From the NCBI GenBank assembly GCA_016721765.1, contig JADKHO010000001.1:310001-374000 (forward strand): DNA of 64,000 bases. Direction: 5' to 3'. The DNA is from Bacteroidota bacterium. Its GTDB lineage: Bacteria > Bacteroidota > Bacteroidia > UBA4408. The translations under genes and the position numbers were made by a program. Below, piece by piece: positions 9,094-18,505 of this stretch (its first letter is position 1; the number at the start of each line of letters is the position of its first letter). The notes beneath the pieces were generated by a model. That model ran no database searches. It had not been told where the DNA came from and saw only the letters and a list, made by a program, of their open reading frames with translations.

Positions 9094-10336
9094 AAGCTAC
9101 TTTAAGTTTATTTATTGTTGATTTTTGCAGTTTTTCGGTGGCGTAACGATGTGTTATTTTCAGCTCCTTTTCCTGCATGGATGGAATTTCAAACATCGCA
9201 TCGGTCATTATGGCTTCACATATGGAGCGCAATCCGCGCGCACCCAATTTAAATTCCAGCGCCTTTTCCACTATCAAATCTAAAACCGACTTATCAAAAC
9301 TCAAAACCACTTTATCCATTTCGAACAATTTCATGTATTGTTTGATTAAGGAGTTTTTAGGTTCGGTAAGGATTCTGCGCAAAGCACTTTTATCGAGTGG
9401 ATTTAAATAAGTAAGTACCGGCAATCTTCCAATTAATTCAGGAATCAATCCAAAACTTTTTAAATCTTGTGGTGTAATGTATTGCAATAAATTTTCCTTA
9501 TCGATGTCTTCGTTCGCTTTCTGCGATTTATAACCCAGTGTATTGGCGCTCATTCTGCGAGCAATTTTTTTATCAATCCCATCAAAAGCACCTCCGCAAA
9601 TAAAAAGGATATTCTTAGTATTGATGGCCACCATTTTTTGCTCCGGATGCTTTCTTCCACCTTGTGGCGGAACATTTACCACCGCGCCTTCCAACAATTT
9701 TAGTAAGGCTTGTTGAACGCCTTCTCCTGAAACATCTCGAGTAATGGAAGGATTGTCACTTTTACGTGCAATTTTATCCACTTCATCAATAAAAATAATT
9801 CCCCGTTCGGCTGCAGCTACGTCATAGTCGGCAGTTTGAAGCAATCGAACTAAAATACTTTCTACATCTTCACCCACATAACCGGCTTCGGTAAGCACAG
9901 TTGCATCAGCTATACAGAAGGGAACATTCAAAATTTTTGCAATGGTGCGTGCCATCAATGTTTTACCTGTACCGGTTTCGCCTACCATTACAATGTTGGA
10001 TTTTTCGATCTCTACCTCTTCGGCATTATTTTTTGCCGGCTTTTGCATGATGCGCTTGTAATGGTTATAAACAGCGACACTTAGCACCTTTTTCGAATCA
10101 TCCTGCCCAATTACATATTCATCCAAATGGCTTTTAATTTCAACCGGTTTAAGCAGCGTAATCTTATGATTTAAATTCTTTGATTCGCTTGTGGTTGATT
10201 CTTCCTTTACGATGGTATAAGCTTGATCGATGCACTTATCGCAGATGTGTCCTGTTATTCCGGCAATAAGCATAGAAGTATCTCGCTTATCACGTCCACA
10301 AAAAGAGCATTTAATTAAAGTTTTATCGCTTGCCAT
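9092..10336 (-). CDS. clpX: ATP-dependent Clp protease ATP-binding subunit ClpX
   Basis: A 414-residue AAA+ unfoldase. It has an N-terminal C4 zinc finger (C10, C13, C32, C35), Walker A GETGTGKT at 119-126, Walker B IIFIDE at 180-185 and the pore-loop motif GYVGED at 152-157. ClpX unfolds tagged substrates and feeds them to ClpP. It is the last gene of the tig-clpP-clpX cluster, starting 91 nt after clpP ends. Confidence 0.98.
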   Translation of the reverse strand: MASDKTLIKCSFCGRDKRDTSMLIAGITGHICDKCIDQAYTIVKEESTTSESKNLNHKITLLKPVEIKSHLDEYVIGQDDSKKVLSVAVYNHYKRIMQKPAKNNAEEVEIEKSNIVMVGETGTGKTLMARTIAKILNVPFCIADATVLTEAGYVGEDVESILVRLLQTADYDVAAAERGIIFIDEVDKIARKSDNPSITRDVSGEGVQQALLKLLEGAVVNVPPQGGRKHPEQKMVAINTKNILFICGGAFDGIDKKIARRMSANTLGYKSQKANEDIDKENLLQYITPQDLKSFGLIPELIGRLPVLTYLNPLDKSALRRILTEPKNSLIKQYMKLFEMDKVVLSFDKSVLDLIVEKALEFKLGARGLRSICEAIMTDAMFEIPSMQEKELKITHRYATEKLQKSTINKLKVA

Positions 10337-10427
10337 GTTTTATCTCCCACCAAAGGGAATACTACAAATTAGGTTTTATAAGGGACTCAGCGTTGAAATA
10401 AAATCGCTTCATTTCAATTCCAATTCT

Positions 10428-11102
10428 TTATTTTTTCTTAGTCAACACTTCATCCACCATGCCATACTCTTTGGCCTCGTCGGCGGTCATCCAATAATCG
10501 CGGTCACTATCTTTCCAAACGGTTTCATAATCTTTACCACTGTGTTCAGCAATGATGTCGTACAATTCCTTTTTTAATTTTTGGATCTCGCGTGCTGTAA
10601 TTTCAATATCGGAAGCTTGGCCTTGCGCACCACCCATAGGTTGGTGAATCATAACGCGGGCATGTTTTAAAGCAGAGCGTTTTCCTTTTGCTCCGGCACA
10701 CATCAAAACAGCACCCATTGATGCTGCCATTCCCGTACAAATGGTTGCTACATCCGGTTCAATAAACTGCATGGTATCGTAAATACCAAGGCCGGCATAA
10801 ACCGATCCTCCAGGTGAATTCAAATAAATTTGTATGTCCTTTTTTGCATCAACCGATTGCAGAAACAAAAGTTGCGCTTGAATAATATTCGAAACGTATT
10901 CGTTGATGCCGGTTCCCAAAAATATAATTCGGTCCATCATCAAACGCGAAAAAACATCCATTTGAGCTACATTTAACTGACGCTCCTCGATGATGGTTGG
11001 AGAAATATAATCGTTGTAAACCGATGCATAGCTGTGTAACGATGCGCTGCTGATTCCTTTGTGCTTTACAGCATATTTTTCAAATTCATTTTTATCGAAC
11101 AT
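10428..11102 (-). CDS. clpP: ATP-dependent Clp protease proteolytic subunit
   Basis: A 224-residue serine protease of the S14 family. The catalytic triad is visible as S128 in GMAASMGA, H153 in MIHQPMGG and D202 in RDYWMTADEA. The N-terminal 30 residues are a propeptide-like extension. It forms the tetradecameric chamber used with ClpX and starts 27 nt after the trigger factor stop on the same strand. Confidence 0.98.
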   Translation of the reverse strand: MFDKNEFEKYAVKHKGISSASLHSYASVYNDYISPTIIEERQLNVAQMDVFSRLMMDRIIFLGTGINEYVSNIIQAQLLFLQSVDAKKDIQIYLNSPGGSVYAGLGIYDTMQFIEPDVATICTGMAASMGAVLMCAGAKGKRSALKHARVMIHQPMGGAQGQASDIEITAREIQKLKKELYDIIAEHSGKDYETVWKDSDRDYWMTADEAKEYGMVDEVLTKKK

Positions 11103-11129
11103 ATACTTATTTTTTAAGTGTTTATAAAA

Positions 11130-12470
11130 TTAAGCTTTATATAATTCTTCAACCGATACTTCTTTGTTGTTTAGTGTGAAAGTACGTTTAAATAAATCCA
11201 TTAAACGGATATCATACATTCTTTCATATAATTTTTTTGCTTCATCTTGGTTCGAAAGTACTCTATTAACTGTATTTTCAAGATCTTCAGCTTGCATTTC
11301 CAACTGGTTGTAGCGTGCAAATTGTTCTCTCACTAATCCTCTCACATACTCGCGAAGTTCTTCGTTGGTAATGTTGATTGAGTTATTTCTTAAGATTTTA
11401 TTTTCAATCAATTGCCAGCGCAAACCATTCGAATAAGCATTGTACTCTGCATCTACTTGTTCATAGGTTAATGGTTTATCATTTACGGCCATTAACCAAC
11501 GTTTTAAGAACTCGTCGGGCAATGCAATTTTCAACTTATCAATTAATCGAATAACGATGTCGTTTTTAAGTTTTTTGTCACTGTCCACCGCATACATTTG
11601 GCTCAATTCTTCTTGAATTTTAGCTCTAAATTGTTCCTCGGTTTTTACTTCGTTGCCATAAACCTTACCAAAAAATTCTTCCGTCAATTCGGCAGGTTCG
11701 ATTCGGCTAATATTGGTTAGGTTGAAGGTAAATTTATTCTTTAGTTCCTCGGCCTGTTCCTTAGTAATTCCAAGCATGGCAGCAATGTCTGTTTTATTTT
11801 CAGAAAGGTCAGATGGTGTTACTGTCACTTTCGCACCTTTTGATAATCCGATAAATTGCTTTTTTAATTTTTCATCTTTGATGGTATCCACAGCAAGTGT
11901 AGTGCTTTTGGTGATACCCAGTTCAATTGCATTTCCATTTTCATCCACTTCCACAAAATCTCCAAAAAGCAAATCATTGTCTTGAGAAACTTCTGGGTTT
12001 CCTACTTTTCCATATCTACGTGCCATATCAGTTGCATATTTACTGATAGTATCCTCGTCAATTTTAACTGTTAAGTAATCGAATTTTTCCTTTGCCGAAA
12101 GTTCAATATCAAACTGAGGTGCAAGTCCAAGATCATAGCTAAATTCAAATTCCTTTTGGTTATCCCAATCAATGGATTGTGCGTCATCTCGTTTTGGCAA
12201 TGGATTTCCGAGCACTTCCAATTTATTTTCTGAGATGTAACCATTCAAAGAATCATATAGAATTTTATTTATTTCATCTACAAGAATTGATTTACCATAC
12301 ATTTTTTTAATCATCCCACTTGGCACTTTTCCTGGGCGAAACCCGGGGATGTTGGCCTTTTTTTGGTAATCTTTCAATATTTTTTCCACACGATCCACAT
12401 AATCTTCCGGACCCAATTTCACTTTCACTACTGCATTTAATTCGTCAATTTTTTCCTTTGTAAAATTCAT
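11130..12470 (-). CDS. tig: Trigger factor chaperone
   Basis: A 446-residue protein. The N-terminal ribosome-binding domain contains the signature FRPGKVP at about residues 42-48, which docks on ribosomal protein L23. The middle region is a divergent peptidyl-prolyl isomerase-like domain and the C-terminal region is helical with the chaperone arms. It holds nascent chains at the ribosome exit. The order tig-clpP-clpX is the conserved bacterial arrangement. Confidence 0.95.
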   Translation of the reverse strand: MNFTKEKIDELNAVVKVKLGPEDYVDRVEKILKDYQKKANIPGFRPGKVPSGMIKKMYGKSILVDEINKILYDSLNGYISENKLEVLGNPLPKRDDAQSIDWDNQKEFEFSYDLGLAPQFDIELSAKEKFDYLTVKIDEDTISKYATDMARRYGKVGNPEVSQDNDLLFGDFVEVDENGNAIELGITKSTTLAVDTIKDEKLKKQFIGLSKGAKVTVTPSDLSENKTDIAAMLGITKEQAEELKNKFTFNLTNISRIEPAELTEEFFGKVYGNEVKTEEQFRAKIQEELSQMYAVDSDKKLKNDIVIRLIDKLKIALPDEFLKRWLMAVNDKPLTYEQVDAEYNAYSNGLRWQLIENKILRNNSINITNEELREYVRGLVREQFARYNQLEMQAEDLENTVNRVLSNQDEAKKLYERMYDIRLMDLFKRTFTLNNKEVSVEELYKA

Positions 12471-12620
12471 TGTTTGATTTTGTAAATTATACTTAATTGA
12501 ATTTAACTAATGCTCCAATTTGCACCTAAAAAGTAGGGATAAATAGCGCTTAATTTTTAAGGCGTCAAAGATACTAAAATAAATGGCTGCATACTAGCGG
12601 TTAGATGCTCAAAAATACTG

Positions 12621-12652
12621 TTGAAGCGTGGTGGCAATTTTTACTAATTTTG
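12621..12652 (+). promoter_or_regulatory. Bacteroidota-type promoter of the metal lipoprotein pair
   Basis: TTG at 12621-12623, a 21-nt spacer, then TAATTTTG at 12645-12652, matching the known TTTG/TAnnTTTG consensus of the Bacteroidota primary sigma factor. The ATG follows 20 nt after the -7 element. Confidence 0.55.
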
Positions 12653-12671
12653 CGCATTAAATTAAACTATT

Positions 12672-12896
12672 ATGAAAAAAACATTTTTATTAAGCACTTT
12701 ATTTATTGGCTTCATACTATTAGCAGCCTGTTCAGGAAGTGGCAAAAAAGAGGAATCAGCGAACAATGCTAGTGCTGATAGTGGTAAGTACAGCTATACC
12801 TGCCCAATGGATACTGAAGTAGTTAACGCTACCCCAGGAAACTGCCCAAAATGCGGTATGGAGTTGGAAAAAGTAGCTATTGCAGCTGTAAAATAA
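12672..12896 (+). CDS. Small lipoprotein with heavy-metal-binding (HMBD-type) domain
   Basis: A 74-residue protein. The signal peptide ends in the lipobox LAAC with Cys20. After a short linker comes a compact metal-binding unit: YTCPMDTEVV at 42-51 and GNCPKCGMELE at 57-66, so C44, C58 and C61 with the two methionines can bind a soft metal. The same unit occurs fused to CusB/CzcB-type efflux adaptors and copper ATPases; here it is a free lipoprotein. It is followed after 7 nt by an NlpE-like lipoprotein gene, pointing to a copper or other metal role at the envelope. Confidence 0.8.
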   Translation: MKKTFLLSTLFIGFILLAACSGSGKKEESANNASADSGKYSYTCPMDTEVVNATPGNCPKCGMELEKVAIAAVK

Positions 12897-12903
12897 TTAA
12901 TAA

Positions 12904-13380
12904 ATGCAAAAACTGTTTGTTTCCGCCGGAATTGCACTCCTAATAGTTGCTCATTCAAGTTGCTCTGAGTTGACTGAAAAATCAAATTCAAGGCCATTAC
13001 AAGATAGCAGCGCTGTAGCCGATACAAGTTGGAAAACATACACCGGAGTTATTCCCTGTGCCGATTGTCCCGGTATTGCAATGGAGCTCAAAATAAAAGA
13101 TGCATTTACAATAGAAAGCTATCAGTTTGAATTAAAAGAAACCTATCTGGAAGCCGAAAATGGGAAGGATAAAAGCTATGTCAGTAAAGGCAAGTATAAC
13201 TTTTGGCGCGGTAATTCCACAGATCCGGATGCAACTATACTTGTGTTGAATGACGATAGTGCGGATCAGGCCAAGCGCTTCTTTTTAAAGGTCAGCGAAA
13301 ACGAATTAAAAGTAGTGAACAACAAAGGGGATACAGCATCGAGTAACTTGAATTTTAGCCTTTTGCGCACATCCAAATAG
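12904..13380 (+). CDS. NlpE-like envelope lipoprotein
   Basis: A 158-residue protein with a lipoprotein signal peptide (lipobox ending at Cys20, AHSSC). The mature part matches the NlpE N-terminal domain: YTGVIPCADCPGIAMEL carries the CxxC pair C52/C55, followed by a beta-barrel-like region. In enterobacteria NlpE senses surface contact and copper and signals to Cpx; no Cpx genes are seen here, so only the domain is assigned. It forms a two-gene unit with the metal-binding lipoprotein. Confidence 0.8.
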   Translation: MQKLFVSAGIALLIVAHSSCSELTEKSNSRPLQDSSAVADTSWKTYTGVIPCADCPGIAMELKIKDAFTIESYQFELKETYLEAENGKDKSYVSKGKYNFWRGNSTDPDATILVLNDDSADQAKRFFLKVSENELKVVNNKGDTASSNLNFSLLRTSK

Positions 13381-13462
13381 TTCAACAACAGCTTTTTAAT
13401 GACTGATATCATGTTCCCAAATTCTAAAAACTAAGTATCTTTATCTTTTAAACTTTCAAAAC

Positions 13463-14845
13463 ATGTATATACAACAACTTTACACCAATTGCCTTGCGGA
13501 GGCAGCTTATTATATTGAATCCAATGGAGAGGCAGCGATAATTGACCCTTTGCGTGAAATTACGCCATACCTTGATTTAGCAAAAAGCAGAAATGCAAAA
13601 TTAAAGTACATCATCGAAACCCATTTTCATGCAGATTTTGTTTCGGGCCACTTGGACCTTGCAAAACAAACGGGAGCAAGTATCGTGTATGGCCCCTCTG
13701 CAAAAGCTAGCTATGACATTTATGTGGCCAAAGATGGTGAAGAATTGCCTTTAGGAGCAATTAAGTTAAAAACTGTGCATACGCCGGGACATACCCTCGA
13801 ATCAAGCTGTTTTATTTTGATAGATGAAGCGGGCAAAGAGCAAGCAGTATTTACAGGAGACACTTTATTTGTGGGTGACGTAGGACGCCCTGATTTAGCC
13901 GTAAAAAGTGATTTAAGTCGTGAAGATTTAGCTGGAATGATGTATGATTCCATACAAAAATTACTGACTTTAAGTGATGATGTAATTGTATATCCCGGGC
14001 ACGGTGCCGGTTCTGCTTGTGGCAAAAATATTGGCAAAGAAACTACCACAACAATGGGCATACAAAAAAAATTGAATTATGCTTTGCAACCCATGTCAAA
14101 AGCAGAATTTGTGAAAGCATTAACGGATGGATTAACTGAGCCGCCAAAATACTTTTTTGTAGATGCAGGAATAAACAAAGCAGGATATGAGCCCATTGAT
14201 GCGGTTTTAGCAAAAAACACCAAAACTATTTCGGTAGAGCAGTTTCAGGCGGCAGTAAATTCAGGAGCATTAATTGTAGACACACGAGATCCCGACACTT
14301 TTGAAAAGGAGTTTATTCCCGGCTCTGTAAATATTGGATTAGGCGGACAATACGCTATTTGGGTAGGCTCCTTAATAGATTATAAAACACCTTTAGTGCT
14401 CATTTGTGAAAACGGAAAAGAAAGCGAAAGTGTTTTGCGATTAGCGCGCATTGGTTTTGAAACCGTAAGCGGAATCTTAAAAGATGGTATTGCCGCATGG
14501 AAAAATGCCGGCATGCCAACAGACTCAGTTCACTCGATTAATCCGGATGAATTTGCAAAAACACAAAATCCTACTCAATCAGTAATTGATGTGCGCAATG
14601 AAGGAGAATGGAATAACACCGGTGTAATTGAAAATGCACATTTAATCACTCTTAGCAAACTCGAATCGAGTTTGAAATCTTTGGATAAGGGTACACATCA
14701 TTATGTGCATTGTGCCGGTGGATACCGAAGTATGATTGCATCTTCGATACTTAAAAAGCATGGCTTTAAGTCGGTAACCAATATTAGAGGCGGTTTAGGA
14801 AAAATAAAAGAAGCCGGTGTAAAGACCGTTGCCGCTGTAATTTAA
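13463..14845 (+). CDS. MBL-fold hydrolase with two rhodanese domains (persulfide dioxygenase-like)
   Basis: A 460-residue protein. Residues 1-210 are a metallo-beta-lactamase fold with THFHADFVSGH (H54, H56, D58), H110, D133 and H180, the pattern of the glyoxalase II/ETHE1 branch that oxidises glutathione or protein persulfides. Two rhodanese domains follow. The first (about 255-355) has C315 in CENGKES, a weakened active loop; the second (about 360-455) has C417 in CAGGYRS, the canonical loop. The fusion suggests coupled handling of sulfane sulfur. A -7-like TATCTTTA lies at 13436-13443. Confidence 0.88.
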   Translation: MYIQQLYTNCLAEAAYYIESNGEAAIIDPLREITPYLDLAKSRNAKLKYIIETHFHADFVSGHLDLAKQTGASIVYGPSAKASYDIYVAKDGEELPLGAIKLKTVHTPGHTLESSCFILIDEAGKEQAVFTGDTLFVGDVGRPDLAVKSDLSREDLAGMMYDSIQKLLTLSDDVIVYPGHGAGSACGKNIGKETTTTMGIQKKLNYALQPMSKAEFVKALTDGLTEPPKYFFVDAGINKAGYEPIDAVLAKNTKTISVEQFQAAVNSGALIVDTRDPDTFEKEFIPGSVNIGLGGQYAIWVGSLIDYKTPLVLICENGKESESVLRLARIGFETVSGILKDGIAAWKNAGMPTDSVHSINPDEFAKTQNPTQSVIDVRNEGEWNNTGVIENAHLITLSKLESSLKSLDKGTHHYVHCAGGYRSMIASSILKKHGFKSVTNIRGGLGKIKEAGVKTVAAVI

Positions 14846-14850
14846 ATTAA

Positions 14851-14887
14851 AAAGGGCTGTTAAAATTTTTTAGCAGCCCTTTTTTTA
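14851..14887. terminator. Bidirectional terminator between MBL-rhodanese gene and helicase gene
   Basis: AAAGGGCTG and CAGCCCTTT arms enclose an AT-rich loop, with T and A runs outside the stem. It overlaps the stop codon of the convergent helicase gene. Confidence 0.85.
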
Positions 14888-16156
14888 TCTATTTCCTGAT
14901 TTAGGTCGATTACCCCATTTTTTATCTCTGCTGTGACCTGCAGGCTTAGCTTGACTGGCATGTGTATGCGCGCGAGATGGTCGCATGTGTTGCTGCTTAG
15001 GCGCCTTCACGGGATTGTGATCCATGAGCGGATAAGCATGTGCATCAATTACCGGAATTTTTTTTGCGATTAACTTTTCAATGTCTCTCAGGTATTCCTT
15101 TTCCTCAGCATCGCAAAAAGAATAAGCGGTGCCCTTTGCTCCTGCTCTACCGGTTCGTCCAATGCGATGCACATAGGTTTCGGCAATGTTGGGCATTTCA
15201 TAATTTATTACAAACTGTAAATCATCCACATCAATACCACGAGCAGCAATATCTGTGGCAACCAATACACGTGTAGTTTGTTCTTTAAAATTGGTAAGTG
15301 CACGTTGACGCGCATTTTGACTTTTATTGCCGTGAATGGCTTCGGCCTTGATATGATTTTTTATCAGCACTTTAACTACTTTATCGGCACCGTGCTTGGT
15401 GCGCGAAAACACTAAGGCGGTTTTGATGGTGGTGTCTTTTAAAACATCCACTAGAAGTGCATTTTTATTTCCCTTATCCACAAAGTAAATAAACTGCTTA
15501 ATGGTATCGGCTGTTGAGGAAACGGGAGTTACTTCAACCTTTTTAGGATTAATTAAAATGGTATTGGCAAGTTTCACAATTTCGGGTGGCATAGTGGCCG
15601 AGAAAAAGAGTGATTGGCGCTGCTTAGGAAGCACCGCCAATAATTTTTTCACATCGTGAATAAAACCCATATCCAACATTCGGTCGGCTTCATCGAGTAC
15701 AAAAATTTCGATATCGCGTAACGAAATAAATCCTTGGCTCATTAAATCCAACAAACGACCCGGCGTAGCAATTAATATATCCACACCTTTATTCAAGGCA
15801 GTGGTTTGAGAACCTTGGGTTACACCACCAAAAATAACAGTGTTTGTTATACCGGTATGTCTTCCATAAGCAGTAAAGCTTTCGGCTATTTGAATTGCTA
15901 ACTCTCTAGTGGGCGTAACAATAAGGCTTCTTATTTTCTTCTTTTTATCAAAGGATTTATTTGCACTTAGTAATTGTAAAATAGGGATGGCAAATGCTGC
16001 AGTTTTCCCGGTACCTGTTTGTGCGCAACCCAATAAATCGGTACCCTGAAGTACAATTGGAATGGCCTGCGCTTGTATTGGTGTTGGAATGGTGTAGCCT
16101 TCTTCTTCAACAGATTTAAGAATAGCAGGTATAATGTTTAAGGATTGAAACGACAT
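14885..16156 (-). CDS. DEAD-box ATP-dependent RNA helicase (RhlE-like)
   Basis: A 423-residue helicase. The Q motif is near TPIQAQAIP (25-33); AQTGTGKT (motif I) is at 45-52, PTRELA at 82-87, DEAD at 155-158 and SAT at 186-188; the second RecA-like domain ends with HRIGRTGRAG. The C-terminus is a basic tail rich in Q, H, K and R, as in RhlE-type enzymes of ribosome assembly and RNA turnover. Its stop codon overlaps the shared terminator. Confidence 0.95.
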   Translation of the reverse strand: MSFQSLNIIPAILKSVEEEGYTIPTPIQAQAIPIVLQGTDLLGCAQTGTGKTAAFAIPILQLLSANKSFDKKKKIRSLIVTPTRELAIQIAESFTAYGRHTGITNTVIFGGVTQGSQTTALNKGVDILIATPGRLLDLMSQGFISLRDIEIFVLDEADRMLDMGFIHDVKKLLAVLPKQRQSLFFSATMPPEIVKLANTILINPKKVEVTPVSSTADTIKQFIYFVDKGNKNALLVDVLKDTTIKTALVFSRTKHGADKVVKVLIKNHIKAEAIHGNKSQNARQRALTNFKEQTTRVLVATDIAARGIDVDDLQFVINYEMPNIAETYVHRIGRTGRAGAKGTAYSFCDAEEKEYLRDIEKLIAKKIPVIDAHAYPLMDHNPVKAPKQQHMRPSRAHTHASQAKPAGHSRDKKWGNRPKSGNR

Positions 16157-16272
16157 GAATTTGGTTTAAAGGGAGCGTATTGAAAGAATTAGTATGATAA
16201 ATTCAGAATGAATTTTTGCGCAAGGTAGGCTTTTATTTTTTGACTGTTGGCGATGGGTCCATTTTGCTAAGT

Positions 16273-16896
16273 TCAGATACTTTTTAATAGTACTTTCATC
16301 ATGAGAAATAATCCAAAAGCGAAAATTGCAGCGCCCGAAATTTTATTGATGCGCACAAACATTTTTGGCGTCAGTAATGTTTTGATGCGCACAGCTAACA
16401 AGGCTTTTAAAACATCAATAACTGTAACCATAAGCAATGTTCCGGTAAAATAAACACTTACATTTAGCGGATCACTTTTGTATTGTGACGCCGTAATTCC
16501 CACCGCTCCAATCCAAAATAAAATTACCGAAGGGTTGCTTAGGTTAAAGAAAAAGCCTTTCATCATTAATTTGTGCACTGGAGTTCTTTTGGGGGGCGCA
16601 TCCGGATCGGCCATTTTTTTGTGACTCAAATAGGTTGTAATTCCAAAGATGAGCAAAATAATACCGCCGCAAATTAGGATAATCGATTCGTACTCAGGTT
16701 TCATGAAAAGCTGAGCCAGTCCAAGGTACGAGAGTGTTATACAAAACACATCACTTAAAAAAATTCCGGCTTCCAAAAACATGGCATCTCTAAAGCCGTC
16801 GTGAATGCTGGTTTTGATAAGCATGAAAAAAACCGGACCAATGAGAATGCTCAGCAATAATCCTAAGAGTATTCCATGAAAGAATGCTGAGAACAT
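16273..16896 (-). CDS. LysE/RhtB-family amino-acid exporter-like membrane protein
   Basis: A 207-residue membrane protein with about six helices. The frame is open further upstream, into the preceding gene, but the ATG at 16896 (MFSAFFHGILLGLLLS) gives a normal LysE-family N-terminus and avoids the overlap. The GPVFFMLIKTSIHDGF segment near the N-terminus is typical of the family. It probably exports amino acids or similar small molecules; the substrate is not predictable. It starts 17 nt after the GH3-family gene. Confidence 0.85.
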   Translation of the reverse strand: MFSAFFHGILLGLLLSILIGPVFFMLIKTSIHDGFRDAMFLEAGIFLSDVFCITLSYLGLAQLFMKPEYESIILICGGIILLIFGITTYLSHKKMADPDAPPKRTPVHKLMMKGFFFNLSNPSVILFWIGAVGITASQYKSDPLNVSVYFTGTLLMVTVIDVLKALLAVRIKTLLTPKMFVRINKISGAAIFAFGLFLMMKVLLKSI

Positions 16897-16913
16897 AAGT
16901 AGATAGGGAATTA

Positions 16914-18458
16914 TTAAAAAGCTAATTGTGTTTGTGCGGCAATGAATGACTTCCATTCATCCAATTGTGCCTTTTTCATGACACGTGGAAATTTGTGCGA
17001 GCCGCCTTGCTTTCCCTTAGCACGCATCCATTCATGGAAAACGCTAATTGGAAGGAGCTCAACAAATATTTCTTTAAGTGCAGCTTGTCGTTCAACAGCG
17101 TAATCGTCATTAATTTCGCACAGTATTTCATCCAAACGTTTACGAAACAGCGTGGCATCTGCTTTTTCATTCACGCCCACATACCAATTGTGTGCAAAGC
17201 GCCCTTCATAATTAATACCGGCAACGGTATATTCATTAATTACCAAATTAAATTCATCTGCTAAGCGTGCAATGGCATGGTTCATATTATCCACCGAAAG
17301 GTGCTCGCCGCAAAGGCTTAAAAAGTGTTTGGTACGTCCGGTGATTAAAATTTCACTTCGCAACTTGGAAGTAAATTTAACGGTATCCCCAATTAAATAG
17401 CGCCAGGCACCTGCATTGGTACTCATGAGCAAAGCGTACTCTTTATCTTCCTCTACCTCGTCAATTAAGAGCGTTTCGGGCTGGTCAACAATAGCTCCGT
17501 CGGCATCAAAATTCTTATCGGTAAAAGGCACAAATTCAAAAAATATCCCATTATTCAGGTTCATTTGCATGGACTGTGTTTCCGGCCTTGTTTGAAAGGC
17601 AACAAATCCTTCGGAAGCTAAATAGGTATCGATGTAAATAATGGGGTGCGCAAAGTATTTTTCAAAACTCTTTCGATAAGGCTCTAGCGACACGCCTCCG
17701 TGCACAAATACACGCAAGTTAGGCCACACATCGTGTATGGTTTTAGCATGATAGCGTTCAATTACTTTCTCAATTACAATTTGCACCCAGGCCGGAACTC
17801 CGGCAATAAAGCCAATGTCCCAATCCTTTGCACTGTCTACAATCTTTTCAATTTTTGTTTCCCAGTCACGCTCCATGTTGATGGCCATTCCCGGTTTATT
17901 AAATTGCTGAAACCAAAAAGGAACGGACCGTGCCGATATTCCTGAAAGATCGCCTTCAAAATAAGTACCTTTAAAACGCAAATTGGTACTGCCACCAATG
18001 GCTAAAAAGCCTTTACCCAGCACTTCCACTAAGATATCGTAATTCGCCAGTGATAGTATTTGGCGAATACTGGTGCGCTTGATGGAGCGTAAAATGTCGG
18101 CAGTAATTGGGATGTGCTTACTTGCTGCTTCGGAGGTACCGGAGCTTAGTGCAAAGTATTTTGTTTTACCCGGCCAGCAAACATCTTGTTCGCCGTTAAG
18201 CGTGCGGTGCCACCATGCTTCATATATTTTATTGTAATCAAAAACCGGTATGTTTTTTTGAAATGCTTTTACCGGGTCGGATGCGAAATAAATATCCCCA
18301 AAATTATAGTGTTTGCCAAAGCTGGTATTCTGGGCTTTCCACAATAATTTTTTGAGCGTGTTTTTTTGAATAGTAGCAGGATTCTTGCGTTTCCTTACCT
18401 TGGGCATGGTTTTCTGCAAGTCTACAATCCGTTGAAAAAGAGGACCTAAAATGGCCAT
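16914..18458 (-). CDS. GH3-family acyl-adenylating enzyme
   Basis: A 514-residue protein resembling the GH3 family, known from plants as acyl acid-amido synthetases that conjugate amino acids to hormones. The adenylate-forming core shows the ATP-binding FALSSGTSEAASKHIP segment at about residue 105, a YLASEGFVAF segment and TNAGAWRYLIGDTVKF in the middle, then LITGRTKHFLSLCGEHLS. Bacterial members occur in many Bacteroidota but their substrates are unknown. The neighbouring LysE-type exporter is probably co-transcribed and may export a product or precursor, which is inference. Confidence 0.88.
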   Translation of the reverse strand: MAILGPLFQRIVDLQKTMPKVRKRKNPATIQKNTLKKLLWKAQNTSFGKHYNFGDIYFASDPVKAFQKNIPVFDYNKIYEAWWHRTLNGEQDVCWPGKTKYFALSSGTSEAASKHIPITADILRSIKRTSIRQILSLANYDILVEVLGKGFLAIGGSTNLRFKGTYFEGDLSGISARSVPFWFQQFNKPGMAINMERDWETKIEKIVDSAKDWDIGFIAGVPAWVQIVIEKVIERYHAKTIHDVWPNLRVFVHGGVSLEPYRKSFEKYFAHPIIYIDTYLASEGFVAFQTRPETQSMQMNLNNGIFFEFVPFTDKNFDADGAIVDQPETLLIDEVEEDKEYALLMSTNAGAWRYLIGDTVKFTSKLRSEILITGRTKHFLSLCGEHLSVDNMNHAIARLADEFNLVINEYTVAGINYEGRFAHNWYVGVNEKADATLFRKRLDEILCEINDDYAVERQAALKEIFVELLPISVFHEWMRAKGKQGGSHKFPRVMKKAQLDEWKSFIAAQTQLAF

Positions 18459-18505
18459 ATTTTATTCGATCTTTTTTTAGAAAAGTAAAAATACAATTTT
18501 TTGAA

